Source: a virus. From it: DNA of 26,886 nucleotides. The notes below the pieces were generated by a model. That model made no database searches. It was not told the origin of the DNA and was given only the letters and a program-made list of their open reading frames with translations. The DNA lies in the IMG/VR virus record IMGVR_UViG_3300020169_000093, positions 1-26,886 of that record, one strand, 5' to 3'. The position numbers and the translations under genes were made by a program. This document shows positions 5,865 through 14,400 of the stretch, piece after piece. Within the stretch, counting starts at the first letter, position 1. Each line of letters starts with the position of its first letter.

Positions 5865-6020
5865 ATGGCTGGACGCACTAAAAAAACTGGCAATAAGATA
5901 TGCCCTTCGGGAATCGCTTGGGCGAAGCGGACTTTTGACCGTTACCCTTCGGCGTATGCGAATATGGCAGCTAGTAAATATTGTAAGGACCCTAACTACG
6001 CAAAAAAATCCAAGAAATAA
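5865..6020 (+). CDS. Small basic phage protein, 51 aa
   Basis: A 51-residue frame starts at ATG 5865 and ends at TAA 6018-6020. It begins MAGRTKKTGNKICPSG, includes an aromatic, helix-like middle (WAKRTFDRYPSAYANMAASKYC) and ends in a Lys-rich tail (YAKKSKK). Small basic proteins of this kind are common among phage structural genes; the function is unknown. The stop and next start overlap (TAATG). It is the first gene of the rightward virion block, 16 nt after the promoter box. The sequence around its stop recurs at the end of the next gene. Confidence 0.75.
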   Translation: MAGRTKKTGNKICPSGIAWAKRTFDRYPSAYANMAASKYCKDPNYAKKSKK

Positions 6021-6097
6021 TGGCGCATTACGGAAAGCCCTGCACCCAAAAGGTGAAATCTGCTTTAAAAAAGAAGTCTAAAAAATCCAAGAAATAA
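6020..6097 (+). CDS. Tiny Lys-rich protein, 25 aa
   Basis: A 25-residue frame lies between TAATG junctions at both ends (6018-6022 and 6095-6099). It starts MAHYGKPCTQKVKSALK and ends in the same KKSKK tail as the gene before. Eleven or more Lys give a strong positive charge, suitable for binding DNA or an acidic partner. The 22-nt repeat covering its tail, stop and following start suggests it arose by duplication or recombination at the gene junction. Its very short length keeps the call tentative. Confidence 0.6.
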   Translation: MAHYGKPCTQKVKSALKKKSKKSKK

Positions 6098-6645
6098 TGG
6101 CTAAGAAAAGAACAGTCACTAAGACAGCTTCGGCTGGCGGAAACAAAACCAGAACGGTTACGCGTGCTAAAAAAGACGGCACTACTAAAGTAAAGTCAAA
6201 GACTAAGTCTGGCAATACGGTTACTAGGCGCAAGGTGACCGTTGGCCCTAAGAAGACTACAAGAAAAGATGTGTTTTTTGAGCCTATTGGAGATAACCGT
6301 TACGGGTCTAAGGCACTTATGGGAGAAAAAAAAACAACAACTAAATCCGTAAAGGGTAAAGAAGTTGTCAAGAATCGTAAAGCGAAAAAGGGAGAGGTCA
6401 AAAAAACTAAGTCCAAAATTAACGGAACGCAAACCACTACAAGTAGAACGGCTATAGTTACCGGAAAAGAGTACGCAGGGCCTAGGGGAATTTACGCTCC
6501 TAAATATACAAACGTAGACGGAGGGAGGCCTGTAAAATCGGGTTTTCACCCCTACAAAAAATTTCAGCGGGAGACTACCACGACTACAACTCCCGCTAAA
6601 CGCACTACGGTTAAGACCAAAATCAAAAAGAGAGGTCGTCGATAA
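6097..6645 (+). CDS. Lys/Thr-rich low-complexity basic protein, 182 aa
   Basis: The 182-residue protein starts at ATG 6097 (TAATG coupling) and its stop overlaps the next ATG at 6645. Most of it is low-complexity Lys, Arg, Thr and Gly, with runs such as KTKSGNTVTRRKVTVGPKKT and TTTTTTPAKRTTVKTKIKK, and two more ordinary segments (FFEPIGDNRYGSKAL and YAGPRGIYAPKYTNVDGGRP). It is histone-like in charge and disorder but has no recognised fold. A role in condensing packaged DNA, or as an internal virion protein, is plausible from charge and from the structural context. I cannot name a family. Confidence 0.7.
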   Translation: MAKKRTVTKTASAGGNKTRTVTRAKKDGTTKVKSKTKSGNTVTRRKVTVGPKKTTRKDVFFEPIGDNRYGSKALMGEKKTTTKSVKGKEVVKNRKAKKGEVKKTKSKINGTQTTTSRTAIVTGKEYAGPRGIYAPKYTNVDGGRPVKSGFHPYKKFQRETTTTTTPAKRTTVKTKIKKRGRR

Positions 6646-6887
6646 TGGGTGAGCTGAAGAAATGGCGGGACCAGAAATGGGTGCGGATAGGGACGGACGG
6701 TTCTATCCTTGGCGCTTGCGGAACCAGTAAGGACACAAAGAACCCTGACCGCTGCCTGCCATTATCTAAAGCTAATTCTATGAGTAAATCTGAGCGAGCT
6801 GCTACAGCTCGTAAGAAAAAACGACGAGGAGGAAGCAGGCGTCAGTTTGTTTCCAATACGGCGGCAGGACGAGTAACGAATAGTTGA
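6645..6887 (+). CDS. Small basic phage protein, DUF5872-like, 80 aa
   Basis: The 80-residue protein begins MGELKKWRDQKWVRIG and contains a Cys pair (GACGTSKDTKNPDRCLP), then MSKSERAATARKKKRR and a QFVSN tail. This order (W..KW near the start, RCLPLSKA, S.SERAATARKK) resembles the DUF5872-type family seen in phages and large viruses; I recall the family but cannot verify the match. Its function is unknown. It is coupled to the gene before (ATG overlapping the previous TAA) and lies one base before the next start region. It is one of a run of small basic genes. Confidence 0.75.
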   Translation: MGELKKWRDQKWVRIGTDGSILGACGTSKDTKNPDRCLPLSKANSMSKSERAATARKKKRRGGSRRQFVSNTAAGRVTNS

Positions 6888-6888
6888 T

Positions 6889-7179
6889 ATGGCGAATAAA
6901 AGCAAGATGAAATGCAACAGCCCTACTCGGTCGGACCGAGCGGGGAAGAAGATGATGGTCAAAGCTTGCTCTGGCGGCAAAGAGAAGCTCATTCATTTCG
7001 GCGCCAAGGGTTATGGACATAACTATTCTGCTGCTGCGCGTAAGAGCTTTAAAGCTCGTCATAAGTGTGGTACGGCCACCAATAAACTTACGGCGCGTTA
7101 CTGGGCTTGCAAAAAGTTATGGGCTGGTAAGGGCGGTTCTAAGAAGAGCTCTCCGTCCAATAGGCGTGGGAAATATTAA
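6889..7179 (+). CDS. Small Cys-containing basic phage protein, 96 aa
   Basis: The 96-residue protein begins MANKSKMKCNSPTRSDRAG and contains five Cys in spaced motifs (MKCN, VKACSGG, HKCGTA, YWACKKLW). The ending KKSSPSNRRGKY is basic. The core (KACSGGKEKLIHFGAKGYG, then KARHKCGTA and ARYWACKKLW) is a pattern I associate with conserved, uncharacterised marine-phage proteins. The Cys/His spacing could bind a metal, but this is not shown. It lies in the small basic gene run, and a -7 box follows its stop. Confidence 0.75.
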   Translation: MANKSKMKCNSPTRSDRAGKKMMVKACSGGKEKLIHFGAKGYGHNYSAAARKSFKARHKCGTATNKLTARYWACKKLWAGKGGSKKSSPSNRRGKY

Positions 7180-7180
7180 G

Positions 7181-7188
7181 TACATTTG
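7181..7188 (+). promoter_or_regulatory. -7 box TACATTTG before the 56-aa gene
   Basis: TACATTTG fits TAnnTTTG and ends 15 nt before ATG 7204, the same spacing as the promoters at 5841 and 26754. No clear -33 is seen. It would start a second transcript for the fibre and adhesin genes. Confidence 0.45.
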
Positions 7189-7203
7189 TAAAAACAGAAT
7201 ATA

Positions 7204-7374
7204 ATGCCCTCACGTTCTCGCCCTTCAAAAGGATTAGGGGATACCGTTGAAAAAATTACTAGAGCAACAGGTATCAAGCAGGTAGTGGAGAAGGTCTCCC
7301 AAGCTACAGGCTCCGATTGTGGCTGCGGCCAACGCCGCGACACGTTAAACAGAATTTTCCCATACGATAAATAA
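7204..7374 (+). CDS. Small phage protein with CGC motif, 56 aa
   Basis: A 56-residue frame runs from ATG 7204 to TAA 7372-7374. It has a basic start (MPSRSRPSKGLGDTVEKI), a helix (TRATGIKQVVEKVSQATG), a DCGCGQRRD segment and an ending NRIFPYDK. The KGLGDT...DCGC...R...L.RIFPY pattern resembles small conserved phage proteins of unknown role. The clustered Cys could bind metal or form a disulfide. The next gene begins two bases after its stop, consistent with one operon. Confidence 0.75.
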   Translation: MPSRSRPSKGLGDTVEKITRATGIKQVVEKVSQATGSDCGCGQRRDTLNRIFPYDK

Positions 7375-7376
7375 TT

Positions 7377-7949
7377 ATGCCAAACATCCCTTTAACCAAT
7401 AAGATTCACACCGTAACATCGGGAGTGGAAACCGTAAATAAAGGCTCTGCTCAAGCAAACGCTGGGCGAGAAGCATACACTATCCAAGACCTAGCAGATA
7501 CTATTGGAGGCGGCGGCGCTGTTGACTCTATTGTAGCAGGAGACGGAATTACCGTTAGCGAAGCAACAGGTGACGTAACTGTATCTGCTAAGATTGGTGG
7601 TGCTAACGCGGATAGCTATATAGGTGAGTTTACCGCTGACGACGCTATAGGCGCTTCTAAGATATTCAGTAGCACTACCACTTCGAGCGACCCAACAGGG
7701 TCGTCCTTAACGTATGCAAACTATTTGTTTGGAGACCTTAGCAACCCTGGCATAGCTACATTCCAAAAAACGTCTATGGTTTTAATGCAAACCCAAGACA
7801 TAGCCCCTAGGAGTTCGTCGACGGGAGGGTTTACAGGTCAGATAGTTATCTTTCATGATGGAAGCGCGGATGATGGTATTTATGTGTGTACTTCAGGGGG
7901 CGCTGGGGGCAGCGCTACGTGGAAAAAAGCGGCATTAACATTAGTATAA
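7377..7949 (+). CDS. Probable virion or fibre-associated protein, 190 aa
   Basis: The 190-residue protein is Gly/Thr/Ser-rich and strand-like: IVAGDGITVSEATGDVTVSA near residues 52-72 is typical of phage fibre or spike proteins, and the ending (GSADDGIYVCTSGGAGGSATWKKAALTLV) resembles the terminal 'value reported in a table' motif that recurs at the end of the 895-residue fibre in this window (YIYVCIAANTWKRVAI). There is no signal peptide or membrane segment. It leads a set of three virion-like genes ahead of the adhesin. The exact role, such as an adaptor, connector or spike, is not resolved. Confidence 0.7.
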   Translation: MPNIPLTNKIHTVTSGVETVNKGSAQANAGREAYTIQDLADTIGGGGAVDSIVAGDGITVSEATGDVTVSAKIGGANADSYIGEFTADDAIGASKIFSSTTTSSDPTGSSLTYANYLFGDLSNPGIATFQKTSMVLMQTQDIAPRSSSTGGFTGQIVIFHDGSADDGIYVCTSGGAGGSATWKKAALTLV

Positions 7950-7955
7950 GAAACT

Positions 7956-8477
7956 ATGGCATATCAAAAATTACAGGTAGGACTAGCGCTAGAAATAGTT
8001 CCATTCGATTACGACATCCCGAACCCTGCGGGACCTATCTTCGAAAGTACGAGCACGGTAGGAACGCAATCTAACGTAACAACGCTTACGCTTATTGACG
8101 CTAACGCTGATTTTATTAAGGAAGGTATAAAGCCTGGGATGGTTATTAAGGGGGGCGGTGCAAATTTTACTTTTGCTGTCGTTAGCTCCGTAGATAGCGC
8201 AACGCAGTTAACGGCTACGATAGAAAACGGATATGTCTGGACAGAAGAATACGGGTACACTATATACGCAGAGACTACCGACGGTTGCGTTTTATATGTA
8301 GGGGGTACGCTTGCGCCTAACACAGCGGGATTTAAGATTCCAATAATTACCGCTTCGGGCTCTCTCGTTACGCTAGAGGGCGTCTTGCCAGGCTCCTTTA
8401 TACCCGTTCAGGTACGAAGGGTAAGCGCACGGACACCACTCGCGGGTGAAGACTTAAAAATTGTAGCTTTCTGGTAA
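7956..8477 (+). CDS. Conserved phage structural protein, 173 aa
   Basis: The 173-residue, strand-rich protein begins MAYQKLQVGLALEIVPFDYDIPNP and ends VQVRRVSARTPLAGEDLKIVAFW. The start (AYQKLQ.G.AL..IP.D) and the ending with PVQV.RV and .IVA.W are features I recognise from a small structural protein family common in marine phages, often annotated as hypothetical or virion-associated. The middle segment (FIKEGIKPGMVIKGGGANFTFAVVSSVD) looks like a repeat of strand pairs. The adhesin gene begins one base after its stop, so the two are co-translated or at least co-transcribed. Confidence 0.75.
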   Translation: MAYQKLQVGLALEIVPFDYDIPNPAGPIFESTSTVGTQSNVTTLTLIDANADFIKEGIKPGMVIKGGGANFTFAVVSSVDSATQLTATIENGYVWTEEYGYTIYAETTDGCVLYVGGTLAPNTAGFKIPIITASGSLVTLEGVLPGSFIPVQVRRVSARTPLAGEDLKIVAFW

Positions 8478-8478
8478 T

Positions 8479-11400
8479 ATGAGCGGAACTATCATAGGTA
8501 TTGCTAACGCGTTTGGCGCCAGTATTTCGCCTGGCGCTGCTCAGGGTTCGGCTCCTGGCCCTCCCCCTAGTCAAGACCCTATGAATTTTTATGTCACCCC
8601 GTATAACTCGGCGGGGACTTCAACCCCTAGCGGTCAGTATAAACTTGGTTTGTACTCTACGGGCATTTATAATTTTACGGTTGATTGGGGCGATGGCAAT
8701 ACCGACGTTATTACATCGTATAACCAACCCGAGGTTACGCACGACTACGGAACGGTTTTGCCTACGGATAATTTTGAAATTACCATTACGCCTAACTCAC
8801 CGATTCGGCAACAGGCGGTAAACAGTTGGTATTTCGGAAATCGAAACGAAGGAGACGGGGTTAAAGTAAGGTCTATTGACCAGTTTGGCGCTACCCTTTT
8901 TTATGCTGACCAAGATATATTTTACGGATGTGAGGTCCTAGGTACTTTTGCTTCTACTATAAGCAACGTCCCCACTATTTTAAACAAGGTTATTGGAGAC
9001 GGATTTTTCTTTAATTGCGACGAGCTTGCCCCTGCTTTTTATACGGCTTACTGGGTAGGGCCATTTACTGGTACCGCAGAATCATTTAACGAAGGAAAAT
9101 CCGTTGCGGGGCTTCCTGTGGGAAATTCTAGAGGAAAGTTCGAGCTTGACTTTACTCCTACCAATATGTTTAGGGCGTTTAAAAATCAAGCGATTTTTAA
9201 CCAAAATGATGTAGGTCTTTACTGGGACGTTTCTAGCTGCAACAACTTTACGGAATGTTTTTCTTCTTGTTTGCGCTATAACCAGCCGTTTCCCAACTGG
9301 ACCTTTTTGACGGGTACGCCTGTTTTTGCGGCGGATATGTTTAAAAACGCCGTAGACTTCAATCAAAATATAACGGGTTGGAATACGTCTGCGTTTCAGG
9401 ATATGGGTGGGATGTTTGCCCGTACGTTGCCCGTTGGTTCGGGAGGGGTGACGGACTCTGTATTTAACCAAGCTATTGGCGTTTGGAATACAGATAACGT
9501 ACGCGACGCAAGCGCTATGTTTTTTAACGCCGTCAACTTCAACCAAGATTTAAGCAATTGGTTTAGTACGGGTTCTTTACAAAATATAGGCCCTAGCTCA
9601 GGCGGCATAGTAAGTATGTTTTCTGGCGCTACTTCTTTTAATAGCTCTGTAGCTAACTGGGACCTTACCAATCCTTTGCTTACTTCTGTTTCTTATGTTT
9701 TTAACGGCGCCACTTCATTTGACCAGCCTCTTAATTCGTGGGACGTTTCTGGCGTTTCTTTTTTTGTAGGCACTTTTAACGGCGCTACTGCATTCAACCA
9801 AAATTTAGCGCTTTGGGACGTTTCCTCGGGGCTATTTTTTAGTGAGATGTTTAAGGGCGCTACTTCTTTTGTGGGTACTTCGCTTACTTCGTGGAACGTG
9901 TCTTCTGCTACTGATATGCAGGATATGTTTAACGGGGCTACTTCTTTTACAAATTCACTTGTTTTTTGGAACCCGTCTAGCGTGACCAATATGTCGGGGA
10001 TGTTTAACGGCGCTACCCTTGCCAACCCCAACGTAAGCGGATGGAATATATCTAGCTTAGCGAACGCTTCGGATATGTTTACGAATAGCGGGCTCAGCTC
10101 TTTTAATTACCAAGCGCTTTTGGTGGCTTGGGCGGCTCAGGCTCCTAACATACAAAGCGGCGTAACGCTTTCTAGTATTAACCAATACGCAAACTTTGGC
10201 GCTCCTGCCGACGCCAAAGCGAAGTTGGTTAATGATTATGGATGGACTATTACCGACTTGGTAAACCCGAATTTGCCTCCGCCTGCTTTAACTTTTACTA
10301 TTGACACTACGGCTACCGAAGTCGGGAGCACGGCAAACAATCAATACCGCCTTCCTTTAATTTCATCTGGCACTTATGATTTTTACGTCCAGTGGGGCGA
10401 CGGCGATGCCGAGCAAATTACGAGTTGGAACCAAGCAGAAGCTACGCATACGTATGCTGCTGCGGGTACGTATACAGTAAAGATGTTTGCGGTAGCGGCA
10501 ACTACTACCCCTATTATCGACCATATTAGCTGGGCTTCTCAAGACGGCACTACGCTAAGTGCTGCCAACGACAGGCTTAAGGTTCAGGATATTTCTGAAT
10601 GGGCAGCGGCGGTTTTGTATCTCAACGAATATGTCTTTACTAATTGCGAAAATTTAAATATTACGACTACTTCTTCTCCTACTTTTGGAAGCAAGGTATT
10701 GAGGACGTCTGCTTTTGAAAATTGCGATAACTTAAGTGGTGATTTAAGTGGTTGGGGAACTGTTGCGTCTCCCATTACGGGCTTGGCGGGGAATTTTTAT
10801 AAAAACTCTACTTCCAACCCCAACTTTAATTTTGTTTTGCAGCATAACGTCGGGAGCCTTATACAGCCATTTCAAAATTGCGCGGCATTTAATAATCCTT
10901 TAAATAACTGGGACGTCTCTAGCGTTATCGGTTTTACGGCTGCTTTTAGTGGCGCTAGTGCTTTCAATCAAGATATTAGCGGTTGGGATACGGGCAATTC
11001 AAGTGCTTTTAACGCGATGTTTAGTAACGCTTTAGCGTTCAATCAAAACATTAGTTCTTGGAATGTTGCTAGCGTAACTACGTTTAGCCAAATGTTTCAA
11101 GGCGCCACTTTATTTAATCAACCTGTAGGGGCTTGGACGACTACGTCTTTAACGAATTTATTTTCAACGTTTAAGAACGCTGCTGCGTTTGACCAGGATT
11201 TAGCGAACTGGGACGTAAGCGGGGTTACTACTGCTGTCGATATGCTTACTGGCAGCAACATAAGTGCTGCTAACTGGGACGCTTTGCTTATTGGCTGGGC
11301 GGCTCAAGGGACTGGAGCGGGCTCTTTACAAGCTAATGTTACGCTATCGAATATCAACCAGCTCCACGGTTCGGTAGACTCGGCGGCTACAGCTGCTTAT

Positions 11401-14400
11401 AACAAGTTAACTTCTGCTCCATACAACTGGACTATTGTCGATTTGGGTGGCGCTCCTGTAGGGAACCTACTTTTGGACACTAGTTACGGAAGCGGAGCTG
11501 AGGCGGCTTACTCGGTCCGTAAGTTGCGCACCGCGTACACAGGGCCTGCTATGAAGGTCCAGGACACCGTAGGAGGCGCTACGCAGGACATTTACTTCGA
11601 TGCCAACGACAACCTTGACGAGGCGGCTATTATCTCTTATGGAGGCTCTAACGACGTTTTCGTAGAGACCTGGTACGACCAGAGTGGCAATGGGAACGAT
11701 GCCTCTCAAGCTACGTCCACTAGTCGTCCTAAGATTTACGACGGCACAACTGGCGCGTTGGTGAAAGAGAACGGAAAGGTGGCTTTGGACTTTGATGGGG
11801 CAAGCGATTATTTAAGCACTAGCAACGGGGTAGCAAACGACCCAGAATTAACCATATTTCAAACTTGCATTGCAACAGGTACAAACACTGGAGTCCAAAT
11901 AAATTATGCTTTACCGCAAATAGCAGGCTCGCACACTGACCCCTATGGGCGATTAATACTATTGCGCAGGTTTGGCGACACTATGATTACTCGATTGAAT
12001 GGAGGAACAACCAGTCAAGGTTCGGGAAGTTACCCGTTGTCAAAAACGTTATTTACTTTGAATTCAAAACAAGGTTTTGTCGATGCAAGCGGAACAAATA
12101 CGGGAACTTTTACGGGAGCAGATATAACTTATCCAAATTCTGTACCTTTTATAATTGGCGCAAACGGTGGCGCTGGTGAAAATTGGGAAGGCAAAAACCA
12201 AGAGATAATCGTTTATGCATCTGACAAATCAAGCGCAGACCAAACAAGCATCGAATCCAACGTCGGCGACTACTTCACCCAAAACACGCCACTACTCGAC
12301 ACGTATTCAGGTGCGGCGGCGGCGTACTCTTTGAGGCTTTTGGACTCGACGTATACAGGCTCAGCGGTACAGGTTCAGGATACGGTAGGTGGAGCAACTC
12401 AGGATATTGGGTTCAATGTATTCGGTGAGCTCGATACAGTTTCACTGGCTGCTTACGGGGGTTCTAATGATGTGTTTGTAGCTACCTGGTACGACCAGAG
12501 TGGTAACAGCAACGATGCTACACAGGGTACGTCTGCTAATCGTCCGAAGATTTACGACGGGACGACGGGCGTGGTGACGGAAGGCAGCGCAGGGAACGGA
12601 AAGCCTGCGGTGGAGTTCGATGGGTCGAACGATGTGTTAAAAACAAGTAGCGTTGTAATTAGCGGAACAGTCGGGCGCTCTATGTTTGTAATTGCTAAAG
12701 CCGACACGGTTGGAACGGATTCAATTTTCAGCTTAACAGACAACGGAAGCGGGACGGGTTCCTTGTGGCAGTTTACGCCCGAGGTTGCTATACGTGTAAC
12801 TGGAAGTCAAGTGTTTGCAAATAACCCAATAGACTCTCAAACGCTTGGTTCCGTGCATTTGGCTTCAAGTTCGAATATTGCCGACATTGAATATTTTGAA
12901 AACGGAACACAGGCGACCGCAACATCTTTGGGAACAACAGACCCAATCAATACTTCCAGTTTAGGTGTTAGCGAAATCGGCGGAAGCGATGACAAAGTAA
13001 CTTGGTTTTATGATGGTAATATTCAAGAAATTATTATGTACGGTTCTGACCAATCCGCCAACCGCGCAGGAATTGAAACCAACATCAACACGTTCTACGA
13101 CATCTATACTGAGCCTGTAGCGCCTTTGTTGTTGAATAACTATCCTGGCGCTGCTGCGGCTTACTCATTGCGTAGGATTAACTCTAGCTATCAGGGTTCT
13201 GCTGTACTGGTGCAGACGGCCCTTAACACTAAGGGACCAGTCTATATCGGCTTTGATTCCAATAACGACTTGGACACTACTTCATTGGCTGCCTACGGAG
13301 GTAGCGAAGACGTGGTGGTAGCGGGATGGTTGGACCAGTCTGGCAACGGGAACGATGCCTCTCAAGCTACGTCCGCTAATCGTCCTAAGATTTACGACGG
13401 TACGACGGGTGTTGTGACGGAGAACGGAAAGCCTGCGGTGCAGTTTGATGGGACGGATGACGAATTGAGTGTTAGTTCGTATCCGTTCAGCCAAAGCGAT
13501 ATTTACATAGCTTCTATTGGTAAGCATACTGACACAACAACCGAGGCAAACTTATATAGTTTCGGCACTGCCAGCACTATTTACGCCCTTGGGTTTAATA
13601 GAGACGCGGCATCAACATACAGCGCAACGCGATTTGTAGGTGCGCATGATGCACAAGGCGACAGTTACAATCAAACACAAAGCCTCTTTTCGCAACTTTA
13701 TGCAAGCTCTACAACAAGCGCATATTTAGATGGGGTTCAAGGAACCCAATCTTATACGTGTCGAGGGCGGTTTAATAGTAATTCCATAGGAGGCAGAGAT
13801 GGTCTATATTTTTTGAACGGCAACATCCAAGAGATAGTCATATATGACTCCGACCAATCCACCAACCGCACCGACATCGAAGACAACATCGGTGGCTACT
13901 ATGACATCCCGCTCCCAGGGCTCTTAGACGAGAACCCAGGAGCAGCAGCAGCTTACTCTTTACGTCGTCTAAGCTCAACGTACACAGGCAGTGCCATTCA
14001 AGTACAGCGTGCAGATAACGTAGGCGGTACGACTGACATCGGCTTCGATGGCTACGGAGACTTAGACACAGCTGCCTTGACGACAGCAGCAGCTGGCAAT
14101 GATATGGTGGTGGCTACGTGGTACGACCAGAGTGGCAATGGGAACGATGCCTCTCAAGCTACATCCGCTAATCGTCCTAAGATTTACGACGGGACGACGG
14201 GCGTAGTAACGGAGAACGGGAATCCTGCGGTTGAGTTTGATGGAACAAGTGATTATTTGAGTAATGCTGGAAATTTAACTTATACATCAGGACTTTCGAT
14301 TTATTCGGTCTCTAAATTCGATTCATTAAGTAATACTGAAAGACTGTTTTGTGACGACATCACAGGAGTGCAAGGGTTTTTTATTTATTCGAGTAGTGGA

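Noticed and set aside
5828-5893. Longer start for the winged-helix gene
   Set aside because: The extension would run over the promoter boxes and into the divergent gene; ATG 5827 begins a natural basic N-terminus.
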